This document shows positions 17,357 through 25,726 of a stretch of DNA of 64,000 nt, piece after piece. Position numbers and translations under genes: made by a program. The stretch covers positions 248,001-312,000 of the forward strand of contig CAZSXU010000001.1 of the NCBI GenBank assembly GCA_964610505.1, written 5' to 3'. The DNA is from CAZSXU01 sp964610505. Its GTDB lineage: Bacteria > Arandabacterota > Arandabacteria > JAGLYR01. Numbering within the stretch: position 1 is the first letter of the stretch; each line of letters starts with the position of its first letter. The notes under the pieces were generated by a model. The model was not told where the DNA came from. It was given only the letters and a program-made list of their open reading frames with translations, and ran no database searches.

Positions 17357-17432
17357 CTTCTGGTTCTCCCGCCTAGCCTCAGCTCTTCATGCGCCGGAGG
17401 TCCACCCGGTGAATCTCCATAGGAGAGGAGAT

Positions 17433-17618
17433 CTACCAGCTCGCCTTTCTCACGCCGGGAATCTGCCCATCGAGGGCCAACTCCCGGAAACAGATTCGGC
17501 AGATACCGAAGTCACGCATGTAGGCCCTGGGACGCCCGCACCGGTGACAGCGGTTGTACCGCCGCACCTTGAATTTGGGCTGCCCCTTGGCCTTTTCAAT
17601 AAGTGCCTTCTTGGCCAC
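17433..17618 (-). CDS. rpsN: 30S ribosomal protein S14, zinc type
   Basis: A 61-residue type Z S14 with two CX2C pairs (CHRCGRPRAYMRDFGICRIC), the short zinc-binding form. It is located between rplE and rpsH as expected and starts with an ATG at 17618 that reads MAKKALIEKAKGQPKFKVR. Confidence 0.96.
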   Translation of the reverse strand: MAKKALIEKAKGQPKFKVRRYNRCHRCGRPRAYMRDFGICRICFRELALDGQIPGVRKASW

Positions 17619-17649
17619 GCCTTCCCCCTCTGGAAAATCCTCTGCGGCT

Positions 17650-18195
17650 CTACGGTCTCCGGAAGGGCATGCCCATCGCCTGGAGTAGAGCCATCGCTTC
17701 CTCGTCGGTCTTTGCTGTGGTTACGATGGTCACATTCATTCCCCGGATCTTCTCGACCTTGTCGATATCGATCTCGGGAAAGACAATCTGTTCGCGAATT
17801 CCCAGGGTGTAGTTTCCCCGCCCGTCGAAGGATTTCGGCGGAACGCCGCGGAAATCCCGAATCCTCGGAATCGCCGCATTCACAAGACGGTCATAGAACT
17901 CGTACATCCGTCTCCGCCTCAGCGTCACGCAGCACCCGACGACCATTCCTTCTCGGATCTTGAAAGATGCCACCGACTTCTTCGCTCGCCGGACCGCCGC
18001 CTTCTGGCCCGTAATCGTGGCAAGATCCTGTTCCGCGGATTCCTGCAACTTGGCGTTCTGGAGCGCGTCTCCCGTGCCCATGTTGACGATGATTTTCTCG
18101 AGCCGGGGAACCTCGAACTTGTTCTTATAGCCGAACTGCTTGACCAGCTCCGGCGCCACTTCCCGGTCGTACGCTTCTTCCATCCTTACGCTCAT
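17650..18195 (-). CDS. rplE: 50S ribosomal protein L5
   Basis: L5 binds 5S rRNA and forms a bridge to S13. At 181 residues it shows VPRLEKIIVNMGTGDA, GQKAAVRRAKKSVASFKIREG and a C-terminal MNVTIVTTAKTDEEAMALL. It lies between rplX and rpsN. Confidence 0.97.
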   Translation of the reverse strand: MSVRMEEAYDREVAPELVKQFGYKNKFEVPRLEKIIVNMGTGDALQNAKLQESAEQDLATITGQKAAVRRAKKSVASFKIREGMVVGCCVTLRRRRMYEFYDRLVNAAIPRIRDFRGVPPKSFDGRGNYTLGIREQIVFPEIDIDKVEKIRGMNVTIVTTAKTDEEAMALLQAMGMPFRRP

Positions 18196-18252
18196 CTCTC
18201 GCCTGCCTTCGATTCGATAAGCCGGGGAGTTCCCCGCCGGCCGTGAATCGGT

Positions 18253-18606
18253 TTACTTCGTCCCGACCGCCTCACCACACGTTGCACATGCCCGTACCCG
18301 CTTCCCGTCGGCGAGCTTCAGTTTCCGCACCCGCACACCCTTCCCGCAGCGCTGGCACATCGGGAGAACATTGGAAATGTGAACCGGGAGCTCCTTCTCC
18401 TGGATGCCCCCCTGGGGATTCTGCTGGGATCCTTTGCTGTGTTTCTTCGCGAAGTTGACCCCCTCAACGAGAACCCGCTTCTTATTCGGAAATACCGCGA
18501 GGACCCGCCCGGTCTTTCCTCGATCATCACCCGAAACCACGATCACCGTATCACCCTTGACTACATGCATTGCCCGTTTCCTCGCATTCGCACGGGGTCC
18601 CTTCAC
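18253..18606 (-). CDS. rplX: 50S ribosomal protein L24
   Basis: L24 is an early assembly protein at the exit tunnel. It contains the KOW motif (VVKGDTVIVVSGDDRGKTG) and a C-terminal four-cysteine ribbon (CQRCG ... CATCG). Two starts are plausible: GTG at 18606 with AGGAG at five bases (117 residues), or ATG at 18570, which matches the N-terminus of Bacillus L24 (MHV..GD). The gene is eight bases after rplN. Confidence 0.95.
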   Translation of the reverse strand: MKGPRANARKRAMHVVKGDTVIVVSGDDRGKTGRVLAVFPNKKRVLVEGVNFAKKHSKGSQQNPQGGIQEKELPVHISNVLPMCQRCGKGVRVRKLKLADGKRVRACATCGEAVGTK

Positions 18607-18614
18607 CCGGGCTC

Positions 18615-18983
18615 CTAGATCACTTCAGGCGCCAGAGACACGATCTTCATGAACCCCTTCTCGCGCAGCTCTCGAGCCACCGGACCAAAAATGCGGGTTC
18701 CCCTCGGCTCCTTCTGTTCTGTGATGAGCACCGCCGCGTTTTGGTCGAATCGGATATAAGAACCGTCCCGCCGCCGGATTTCCTTCTTGGTTCTCACGAC
18801 GACCGCATTCGCCACTTCACCCTTCTTGACGATGCCGCCGGGGATGCAATCCGTGATCGATACTTTGATGATATCCCCGACCCGGGCGTAGCGTCGGCCG
18901 CTCCCGCCGAAGACATGGAAACACTTCCCCCGGCGCGCGCCGGTGTTGTCCGCAATCGTCAGTTTCGTTTCCGGTCTAATCAT
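18615..18983 (-). CDS. rplN: 50S ribosomal protein L14
   Basis: L14 forms an intersubunit bridge with 16S helix 44. I use the ATG at 18983, which gives the universal MIRPETKLTIADNTGARR start and 122 residues; the frame is open 13 codons further up but those overlap rpsQ. It also shows the KKGEVANAVVVRTKKEIRR segment. The start overlaps the end of rpsQ by eight bases. Confidence 0.96.
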   Translation of the reverse strand: MIRPETKLTIADNTGARRGKCFHVFGGSGRRYARVGDIIKVSITDCIPGGIVKKGEVANAVVVRTKKEIRRRDGSYIRFDQNAAVLITEQKEPRGTRIFGPVARELREKGFMKIVSLAPEVI

Positions 18984-19272
18984 CGTCGACCCCAGCCTCT
19001 TCCAGTTCTTCCTTGGAAACATCCGTGGTTCTCTTGACGACCTCGAGCACGCGCCAGCGCTTGTCCTTGCTGATCGGACGAGTCTCGATCACCCGTACCT
19101 GATCACCGGCCTTGCACTCGTTGTTCTCGTCGTGAGCCTTGAACCGCACGCTACGTTTGATCGTTTTTCTGTACACGGGATGCGAGAACCGGCGCTCGAC
19201 TTTGACGACAATTGTTTTGTCCATCTTGTCGCTGACGACTTCCCCCATCCGCGTCTTCTTGTGACCCGCCAT
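18976..19272 (-). CDS. rpsQ: 30S ribosomal protein S17
   Basis: S17 binds the 5' domain of 16S rRNA. The ATG at 19272 has GGAG seven bases upstream and gives 98 residues (MAGHKKTRMGEVVSDKMDKT). The body has HPVYRKTIKRSVRFKAHDEN and RPISKDKRWRVLEVVKR. A C-terminal extension of about a dozen mainly acidic residues (SKEELEEAGVDDD) exceeds the usual 84-90 length. Confidence 0.95.
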   Translation of the reverse strand: MAGHKKTRMGEVVSDKMDKTIVVKVERRFSHPVYRKTIKRSVRFKAHDENNECKAGDQVRVIETRPISKDKRWRVLEVVKRTTDVSKEELEEAGVDDD

Positions 19273-19305
19273 GCTCGACTCCACTCACGCCCCGGGGATT
19301 TGTCC

Positions 19306-19536
19306 CTAGGACTTCTTCTCGGCCTCGGCCTCTCCCAGTGTCCGGATCTTCAGCTCGCTCTCCCGGAGAATGGTTCGAATCCGCGCGATCTCCCGCCTCA
19401 CCAGACGGATCCTCAGCGGGTTCTCGGGATTCTGTGTCGAGAGCCGAAACTCCAGGTTGAACCTCTCTTCCTCCAGGTCCCGGAGCATCTGTTCCAGCTC
19501 GGGCACAGACATCTCTCTCATCTTCTCAGGTTTCAT
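19306..19536 (-). CDS. rpmC: 50S ribosomal protein L29
   Basis: A 76-residue two-helix protein at the tunnel exit where nascent-chain factors dock. It shows MSVPELEQMLRDLEEERFN and NPLRIRLVRREIARIRTIL, then a short charged tail. It starts two bases after the rplP stop. Confidence 0.95.
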   Translation of the reverse strand: MKPEKMREMSVPELEQMLRDLEEERFNLEFRLSTQNPENPLRIRLVRREIARIRTILRESELKIRTLGEAEAEKKS

Positions 19537-19538
19537 CT

Positions 19539-19958
19539 TTATGCACCCACGTTTTCGCGCACCACGAATCGCGTCTTGATTGGAAGCTTGGCTGCGCTGA
19601 GTTGCAGTGCCCTCTTGCTGACGTCCAGCGGAACTCCCCCGATCTCAAAGAGGATACGACCGGGCTTGACGACCGCCACCCAGTACTCGGGCGTTCCCTT
19701 TCCCTTCCCCATGCGGGTTTCGGCCGGTTTCAGCGTGATCGGCTTGTCGGGGAACACTCGCACCCACATCTTCCCGCCGCGGCGAACATGGCGCGTGGCC
19801 GCAACTCGTGCGGCCTCGATCTGCCGGGCCGTTATCCACGCAGGCTCCAGCGCCTGCAGTCCGACTTCTCCAAAGGCCAGCTCGCTGCCCCGTGTGGCGT
19901 TTCCCCTTCGTCGGCCGCGGTGTTGCTTCCGGTACTTAACCCTCTTGGGCATCAACAT
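19539..19958 (-). CDS. rplP: 50S ribosomal protein L16
   Basis: L16 organises the A-site tRNA binding region of the 50S. At 139 residues it begins MLMPKRVKYRKQHRGRRRG, then GEVGLQALEPAWITARQIEA and the PDKPITLKPAETRMGKGKG signature. The start could also be the ATG at 19952. Confidence 0.96.
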   Translation of the reverse strand: MLMPKRVKYRKQHRGRRRGNATRGSELAFGEVGLQALEPAWITARQIEAARVAATRHVRRGGKMWVRVFPDKPITLKPAETRMGKGKGTPEYWVAVVKPGRILFEIGGVPLDVSKRALQLSAAKLPIKTRFVVRENVGA

Positions 19959-19964
19959 GGTGCT

Positions 19965-20633
19965 CTACCCCATCCCTCTCTCAGATTGTTCCTTGGGAAT
20001 CCACGGCTTCTCAAACACTTCTCCGTGGTATACCCACACTTTGACTCCGACGCATCCGAAAGTGGTGTGGGCCGTATGCCGGGCGAATTCAACATGAGCC
20101 CTGAGCGTGTGCAGAGGCACCCGCCCCTCCCGGTACTGCTCACTCCGGCCCATTTCCGCTCCACCCAGACGTCCACCGCACTGGATACGAATCCCGAGCG
20201 CGCCCATTCGCATGGCGGAGACAACCGCCTTCCTCATCGCCCTGCGAAACGCGATCCGCTGCTCCAGCTGCTGGCCGACATGCTCGGCGATGAGCTGCGC
20301 GTCGATCTCGGGCTTCCGCACCTCCTGAATATTGATATAGATCTCCTTGTGCGTGAGGTGCTGGAGCTCATCGCGAAGTTGATCCACTTCCGCCCCTTTG
20401 CGACCGATCACCATTCCGGGGCGAGCCGTGTGAATGGTAACCGTCACCTTATTCGGCGCTCGCTCGATCACGACCTTGGAAACCCCCGCGCGCGTGAGCC
20501 GTCCCTTGATGTACTTCCGAATGAAGAGATCTTCCTTCAGGAAGTTGGCGTACTCTCGCCCCGCGAACCACCGGGAATCCCACGTCCTGACGATTCCAAG
20601 TCTCAGACCGATCGGGTTGGTCTTCTGACCCAC
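19965..20633 (-). CDS. rpsC: 30S ribosomal protein S3
   Basis: S3 forms part of the mRNA entry gate. I place the start at the GTG at 20633: it has a near-perfect AGGAGG five bases upstream and gives the universal start MGQKTNPIGLRLG (222 residues). The frame is open 14 codons further but without homology. The KH domain shows PGMVIGRKGAEVDQLRDEL. It follows rplV by 60 bases. Confidence 0.96.
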   Translation of the reverse strand: MGQKTNPIGLRLGIVRTWDSRWFAGREYANFLKEDLFIRKYIKGRLTRAGVSKVVIERAPNKVTVTIHTARPGMVIGRKGAEVDQLRDELQHLTHKEIYINIQEVRKPEIDAQLIAEHVGQQLEQRIAFRRAMRKAVVSAMRMGALGIRIQCGGRLGGAEMGRSEQYREGRVPLHTLRAHVEFARHTAHTTFGCVGVKVWVYHGEVFEKPWIPKEQSERGMG

Positions 20634-20693
20634 ACGTACCTCCTTCGGCGCATCCATAGCGCCATCCTGCTTCACGCCCGGAGGGCGTCCTGC

Positions 20694-21035
20694 TTACGAA
20701 GTCCCCACAACAATCGTGATGTGGCTCGTTCGATGGCGGATTCTCGAGGCCCGCCCCATGGCCCGGGGCCGGAACCTCTTCAGCATCGGTCCCTCGTCAA
20801 CGGTTGCCCGCACGATCGACAGATTGTCGACATCCAGATCTTCGGCCTCTTCGCGGTTCAGCGCATTGGCCACCGCGGAGCGAAGCGTCTTTTCAACCAG
20901 CCGGCTGGCCCTTCGAGGCGTGGCTTTCAGAATCGCGTACGCTTCGTTCACGTCTCTCCCGCGGACAAGGTCGACGACCTGACGCGTCTTGCGCGGTGAA
21001 ATCCGCACGTATCTGGCCTTTGCTATTGCTTCCAT
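20694..21035 (-). CDS. rplV: 50S ribosomal protein L22
   Basis: L22 extends a hairpin into the exit tunnel constriction. At 113 residues it shows RYVRISPRKTRQVVDLVRG and the GPMLKRFRPRAMGRASRIR tunnel-tip segment typical of macrolide-accessible ribosomes. The 113-base gap before it (21036-21148) shows no gene. Confidence 0.96.
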   Translation of the reverse strand: MEAIAKARYVRISPRKTRQVVDLVRGRDVNEAYAILKATPRRASRLVEKTLRSAVANALNREEAEDLDVDNLSIVRATVDEGPMLKRFRPRAMGRASRIRHRTSHITIVVGTS

Positions 21036-21148
21036 TTCCGCTCTCGGCCTTTCTCCACCCTGTTGGTTTCCCTAAGGCGGGCCCACCGGCCAGGACTCCC
21101 ATCCGGAAGTCCGGCTCACCGCGAACCGCCGACCCTCAAACGAGCGGG

Positions 21149-21463
21149 CTATCCGCCCGGCTTGAGCGCACCCGCTCTTCCGGCGGACCGCGCCTGCTTG
21201 GCGCCCTTCCCGCCGTGTCCCCTGAACATGCGCGTTGGCGAGAACTCGCCCAACTTGTGTCCGACCATATTCTCCGAGATGTAAACCGGCACGAACTTGT
21301 TCCCGTTGTGGATGGCCAGCGTGTGCCCCACGAACTCGGGAGAAATGGTGGACCTACGAGCCCACGTCCGGATCACTCGCTTCTCGCCCGTACGGTTCAT
21401 ATGGACGATTCGCTTCAAGAGTTTCTGGTCGATGTATGGGCCCTTTTTCAACGATCGGGACAA
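21149..21463 (-). CDS. rpsS: 30S ribosomal protein S19
   Basis: S19 pairs with S13 in the 30S head. It begins MSRSLKKGPYIDQKLLKRI, has TWARRSTISPEFVGHTLAIH, and the GHKLGEFSPTRMFRGHGGK segment that normally ends the protein. It runs about a dozen residues further than E. coli S19 (104 against 92). Confidence 0.97.
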   Translation of the reverse strand: MSRSLKKGPYIDQKLLKRIVHMNRTGEKRVIRTWARRSTISPEFVGHTLAIHNGNKFVPVYISENMVGHKLGEFSPTRMFRGHGGKGAKQARSAGRAGALKPGG

Positions 21464-21486
21464 ACCGACACCTCCGAGCTACCGAC

Positions 21487-22317
21487 CTAACGCCGCGACT
21501 TCCGGCGTTTCACGATGTACTGATCAGATGGTTTCTTCCTGCGCGTTTTCAAACCCTTGGTTTTCTTCCCCCAGGGCGTAACCGGATGACGCCCGCCCGA
21601 GGTTCGTCCCTCCCCGCCGCCCATCGGATGGTCAACCGGATTCATAGCGACGCCCCGCACATTGGGACGTCGACCGAGCCAGCGGCTCCGCCCCGCCTTG
21701 CCCAGGGAGATGTTTTCATGATCGACGTTCCCCACCTGCCCGATGGTGGCCCGGCATTCGACGGGAACGATCCGCACTTCTCCCGACGGCAATCGCAGAT
21801 ACGCGTATTTCCCTTCCCGCGCCGTGAGCTGCACGTAGGCCCCCGCCGCGCGCGCCATCTGTGCTCCCTTGCCCGGAACCAGCTCTACGGCATGAACGAA
21901 GGTCCCCAGCGGGATTCGGGACAACGGCAGACAGTTCCCGCCCTTGATTTCCGCTTCCGATCCCGACATGATCCGCTCGCCCACGACGATCCCCGCCGGC
22001 GCCAGGATGTACCGCTTCTCCCCGTCGACGTAGTGAAGAAGCGCCAGGTGGGCGGACCGGTTTGGATCGTATTCGATCGCAGCCACCTTGGCCGGAATGC
22101 CATCCTTGTTTCGCTTGAAATCCACTATCCGAATGTGACGCTTGTGCCCGCCGCCGCGCTGCCAAATCGTGATCCGACCTTGGTTGTTCCGCCCCCCCGA
22201 CCGCTTCTTCGGCCTGAGAAGGGATTTCTCCGGCTTTCGCCGCGTGATCTCCTCAAACGTGGAGCGGCTCGTATGTCGTGCCGTCGGCGTTGTGGGTCTG
22301 AGTTTCCTGATGCCCAT
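21487..22317 (-). CDS. rplB: 50S ribosomal protein L2
   Basis: L2 is needed for subunit association and peptidyl transfer. At 276 residues it contains the GGRNNQGRITIWQRGGGHKR start region, the OB and SH3 folds, and the VAMNPVDHPMGGGEGRTSGG loop with the conserved His. It is 23 bases upstream of rpsS. Confidence 0.98.
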   Translation of the reverse strand: MGIRKLRPTTPTARHTSRSTFEEITRRKPEKSLLRPKKRSGGRNNQGRITIWQRGGGHKRHIRIVDFKRNKDGIPAKVAAIEYDPNRSAHLALLHYVDGEKRYILAPAGIVVGERIMSGSEAEIKGGNCLPLSRIPLGTFVHAVELVPGKGAQMARAAGAYVQLTAREGKYAYLRLPSGEVRIVPVECRATIGQVGNVDHENISLGKAGRSRWLGRRPNVRGVAMNPVDHPMGGGEGRTSGGRHPVTPWGKKTKGLKTRRKKPSDQYIVKRRKSRR

Positions 22318-22390
22318 TGTAACTCCTCACACCGGGGCCGCCTCGTGGGGGCGAAACCCGCAGTCTCCGCCCGGTCCGCAGCGCCGGGCC

Positions 22391-22681
22391 CTAGACCTCT
22401 TCGAAGATCTCAATCCTGTCGCCGGCCCGAAGCTTCACCGTGGCCCGCTTCCACATCGGTCGCCTTCCCAGATGGACGCCCAGCCGAACGCGCTTACCTG
22501 GAAACAAAGCCGTCCACACGCGCTCGACCTGAACTCCGAAGATTTCTTCCACGGCGTTCTTGATTTCCAGCTTGTTGGCGTTCCGGTCGACGACGAAGCT
22601 GTACTTGTTGTCCGCCGTCTTCTGTCTCGCTCCCTTCTCGGTCAGGAGCGGCTTCTGAATAATGGACCTCGCGCTCTTCAT
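22391..22681 (-). CDS. rplW: 50S ribosomal protein L23
   Basis: L23 is the docking site for trigger factor and SRP at the tunnel exit. At 96 residues it shows IIQKPLLTEKGARQKTADNK and a conserved VDRNANKLEIKNAVEEIFGV segment. It overlaps the rplD stop by four bases (ATGA), consistent with coupled translation. Confidence 0.96.
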   Translation of the reverse strand: MKSARSIIQKPLLTEKGARQKTADNKYSFVVDRNANKLEIKNAVEEIFGVQVERVWTALFPGKRVRLGVHLGRRPMWKRATVKLRAGDRIEIFEEV

Positions 22682-23301
22682 CCCCCCAGCACCTCCCCCA
22701 GGACGTCCACGGCGGCCCGATCCATGATCAAAACCTCACAATCCAGAATCTCGTAGGGGGTCAACCCGCGCGCCGCCCGAACCTGCACGCCCGGTAGATT
22801 GTTGGCGGCCCGCCAGAGTAATTCATTGTACGCCGGGGTCACCAGCAGACACTTCTTGGGCCAGACGTCAAGGTTCTTCAGGACTTCCACGACGCGTTTG
22901 GTCTTGGGCTCCGGTAGGGAAAACCCGTCCACGACCATGAGCTCGCCGTCTCGAGCTTTACCGCTCAAGGCCGACCGCACGGCCAGGCGTTTCTTCTTCT
23001 TCGGAAGCACCGCCGTATAGCTCTTGGGCTTCGGCCCGAAGATGACCCCGCCCCCGACCCAGATGGGAGAGGATGCGGTCCCCGCCCTGGCCCGTCCCGT
23101 GCCCTTCTGCCGCCACGGCTTCGCCCCGCTCTTCTTGACCTCGCCCCGGCTGAGCGAGGAGGCCGACCCCTGGCGCTGGTTGGCCAGATAGGCCCTCACC
23201 GAATCCCAGAGCACATCATGGTTCGGCTCGATACCGAACACAGCCTCCGGAAGATCCACCGACCCGGTGACCTCACCTGATACGGAATAGACGCTCGCCA
23301 C
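22678..23301 (-). CDS. rplD: 50S ribosomal protein L4
   Basis: L4 lines the exit tunnel with an extended loop. At 207 residues it has the GSASSLSRGEVKKSGAKPWR and QKGTGRARAGTASSP loop motifs. In E. coli this protein represses the S10 operon; no matching leader was recognised upstream of rpsJ here. Confidence 0.96.
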   Translation of the reverse strand: MASVYSVSGEVTGSVDLPEAVFGIEPNHDVLWDSVRAYLANQRQGSASSLSRGEVKKSGAKPWRQKGTGRARAGTASSPIWVGGGVIFGPKPKSYTAVLPKKKKRLAVRSALSGKARDGELMVVDGFSLPEPKTKRVVEVLKNLDVWPKKCLLVTPAYNELLWRAANNLPGVQVRAARGLTPYEILDCEVLIMDRAAVDVLGEVLGG

Positions 23302-23325
23302 GATTCCTGTTCTCCTTGCCGATGA

Positions 23326-23997
23326 CTACTTCGCCGCGGGTTCCGCTGCCGGCTCCACTGCCGGCTTCGCCGATTCCCGGAGCTTCTCGATATAGACGTA
23401 CCCTCTCCGAACACCCGGGACGGCACCGCGAACGAGCAGGAGGTTTCTCTCGGCGTCGACTTCGACAACCTCCAGATTCTTGACCGTAACCCGTTTTCCG
23501 CCCATCCGGCCCGCCATCTTCATTCCCTTGGGTGTTCGGGCCGGAGTCGCGCACATTCCCACGGCGCCCGGGGATCGACTCCCCTTCGCTCCATGCGAAT
23601 CCCCGAATCCGCTGAATCCCCACCGGCGGACGCCACCGGCGAATCCCTTGCCCTTGCTCACGCCGGTGACCTTCACCTTTTCACCGGCGGCGAAGAGGTC
23701 CGCTGTAAGGTCCTGCTTGACCCCGTACGCGCTCGAATCCGACACCCGGAACTCCCTCAGCCGCCGTTTCTGAGGAACGCCCGCACGATCGAACTGGCCT
23801 TTGATGGGCATCGACTTGGGCCGCTTCTTGGTCCAATCGTCGAATCCCAGCTGGATCGCCGAATATCCGTGTTTCTCCGGTGTCCGAACATCCACCACCG
23901 TGCACGGTCCCGCCTCGATTACAGTCACAGGAATGACGCGGCCCTTGTCCGTGAACACCTGCGTCATCCCGAGCTTCTTGCCAATCAGTCCGATCAT
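23326..23997 (-). CDS. rplC: 50S ribosomal protein L3
   Basis: L3 is an early 50S assembly protein reaching the peptidyl-transferase centre. I use the ATG at 23997 (MIGLIGKKLGMTQVFTDKG), giving 223 residues; the frame is open ten codons upstream without a good ribosome site. The KGFAGGVRRWGFSGFGDSH loop is present. The C-terminus has an Ala/Pro/Glu repeat (AVEPAAEPAAK). Confidence 0.96.
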   Translation of the reverse strand: MIGLIGKKLGMTQVFTDKGRVIPVTVIEAGPCTVVDVRTPEKHGYSAIQLGFDDWTKKRPKSMPIKGQFDRAGVPQKRRLREFRVSDSSAYGVKQDLTADLFAAGEKVKVTGVSKGKGFAGGVRRWGFSGFGDSHGAKGSRSPGAVGMCATPARTPKGMKMAGRMGGKRVTVKNLEVVEVDAERNLLLVRGAVPGVRRGYVYIEKLRESAKPAVEPAAEPAAK

Positions 23998-24039
23998 ACC
24001 CGCACTCTCACTTGAACGTGATGCCATCCCGAATAGGCT

Positions 24040-24348
24040 CTAGACCCGGATCTCGATATCCACGCCCGCCGGAAGATCCAGCTTCATCAGCGCGTCGACG
24101 GTTTGCGGCGTCGACTCCAGGATATCGATGAGTCGCTTGTGAGTCCGAACCTCGAACTGCTCCCTGGATTTCTTGTCCACATGCGGGGATCTCAGCACCG
24201 TGTACACCCGCCGAGACGTGGGAAGCGGCACCGGGCCGCTCACCGTCGCCCCCGTTCTCTTGGCCGTCCGGACGATCTCGCCCGCCGATTGATCCAGCAT
24301 GGCGTAGTCGTAGGCCTTTAACCTGATTCGGATTTTCTGACCAGGCAC
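24040..24348 (-). CDS. rpsJ: 30S ribosomal protein S10
   Basis: A 102-residue protein: KIRIRLKAYDYAMLDQSAGE, then VSGPVPLPTSRRVYTVLRSP and HVDKKSREQFEVRTHKRLID. S10 acts in the 30S head and also, as NusE, in antitermination with NusB. It follows tuf by about 108 bases (24349-24456), in which no promoter was recognised; an AAGGAGG ribosome site precedes the start. Confidence 0.97.
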   Translation of the reverse strand: MPGQKIRIRLKAYDYAMLDQSAGEIVRTAKRTGATVSGPVPLPTSRRVYTVLRSPHVDKKSREQFEVRTHKRLIDILESTPQTVDALMKLDLPAGVDIEIRV

Positions 24349-24427
24349 CGCCTGACCTCCTTCTCTAACTCCGGTCTATTCCCGCCGCTTCCGGAACGAT
24401 GTCCGGACGACCCTGTCGCGGCTTCCC

Positions 24428-25716
24428 CCCTTGCCTGATTCCTTTTGATGGTGGGTTTATTCGATCACTTCGGAGATGACCCCGGCGCCCACGGTCCGGC
24501 CTCCCTCGCGAATCGCAAACCGCAACTCCTTCTCCATCGCAATCGGCGTGATCAACTCCACCGACAACTCCACGTTGTCGCCCGGCATCACCATCTCACG
24601 CCCCTCGGGAAGCTGCGCCACCCCCGTCACATCCGTCGTCCGAAAATAAAACTGAGGACGGTACCCATCAAAAAACGGCGTGTGACGACCCCCCTCCTCC
24701 TTCGTCAATATGTACACCTCACCCCGAAACTTCGTGTGAGGCGTAATCGAACTCGGCGCCGCCAACACCATCCCCCGCTCCAACTCGTCCTTCTCCATCC
24801 CACGCAACAACAACCCAATGTTGTCGCCCGCCTCCGCCTCATCCATGATCTTCCGAAACATCTCCACGCCCGTCACTACCGTCTTACGGGTCTCCTTGAT
24901 CCCAACCCGCTCCATCGTGTCCCCAACCTTTACCCGACCACGCTCCACTCGACCCGTCCCCACCGTCCCACGACCCGTTATGCTAAACACATCCTCCACC
25001 GGCATCAAAAACGGCTTGTCCACATCCCGAACCGGCAACGGTATATGCTCATCCACCGCCTTCATCAACTCCCAAACAAAACCGCACTTCTCACACTCTT
25101 CCTTCCCACAACCACACTCCGACGCCTCCTTCGCACTCCCACGAACCACCGGAATGTCATCCCCCGGAAACTCATACTTCGACAACAACTCCCGAACCTC
25201 CATGTCCACCAACTCCAAAATCTCCGGGTCGTCCACCAAATCCACCTTGTTCAAAAATACCACAACCGCCGGCACGTTCACCTGACGCGCCAACAACACG
25301 TGCTCCCGTGTCTGAGGCATCGGACCATCCGCCGCACTCACCACCAATATCGCCCCGTCCATCTGCGCCGCACCCGTAATCATGTTCTTCACATAATCCG
25401 CATGACCCGGACAGTCCACGTGAGCATAATGACGATTGTCCGTCTCGTACTCCACATGCGATATCGCGATCGTCAAAATCTTCGTCTCATCACGACGCCC
25501 CTGTGACTCCGAAGCCTTCGCCACCTCATCGTAACTCACAAAACGCGCCAACCCCCTCGACGACAAACACTTCGTGATCGCACTCGTCAACGCCGTCTTC
25601 CCATGATCCACATGACCTATCGTCCCTATGTTCACGTGAGGCTTCGTGCGTACAAACTTCTCCTTCGCCATTACCCACACCCTCCTACAATGCGCCGCTC
25701 CCTCGTCGGCTCGTTC
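24428..25716. repeat. Duplicated tuf segment, copy 1 of 2
   Basis: 1289 bases that match 40538-41826 in the same orientation with no difference that I could find. Identity covers the whole gene plus 28 bases after the stop and 45 bases before the ATG, and ends abruptly on both sides (next bases c/t on the left, g/c on the right). Confidence 0.9.
24457..25671 (-). CDS. tuf: Elongation factor Tu, copy 1 (after fusA)
   Basis: EF-Tu delivers aminoacyl-tRNA to the ribosome. The ATG at 25671 (MAKEKFVRTKPHVNIG) has GGAGGG upstream; 404 residues. Intact motifs are the P-loop GHVDHGKT (19-26), DCPGH (87-91), NKVD (141-144) and RGSAK (177-181). Two oddities stand out. Switch I reads TKILTIAIS at 63-71 where most EF-Tu have a RGITI core. 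A four-cysteine cluster, CGCGKEECEKC, sits at 186-196 where E. coli EF-Tu has no such cluster. Codon use (TTG for Leu; GGT and CGT common) differs from the C/G-ending neighbours. The protein is identical to the copy at 40567-41781. Confidence 0.97.
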   Translation of the reverse strand: MAKEKFVRTKPHVNIGTIGHVDHGKTALTSAITKCLSSRGLARFVSYDEVAKASESQGRRDETKILTIAISHVEYETDNRHYAHVDCPGHADYVKNMITGAAQMDGAILVVSAADGPMPQTREHVLLARQVNVPAVVVFLNKVDLVDDPEILELVDMEVRELLSKYEFPGDDIPVVRGSAKEASECGCGKEECEKCGFVWELMKAVDEHIPLPVRDVDKPFLMPVEDVFSITGRGTVGTGRVERGRVKVGDTMERVGIKETRKTVVTGVEMFRKIMDEAEAGDNIGLLLRGMEKDELERGMVLAAPSSITPHTKFRGEVYILTKEEGGRHTPFFDGYRPQFYFRTTDVTGVAQLPEGREMVMPGDNVELSVELITPIAMEKELRFAIREGGRTVGAGVISEVIE

Positions 25717-25726
25717 GTTTCCAGAT

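Noticed and set aside
24445..25506. A 353-codon frame antisense to tuf, present twice
   Set aside because: It duplicates only because the tuf DNA is duplicated; the composition is Arg/His/Leu-rich and follows from tuf codon bias.
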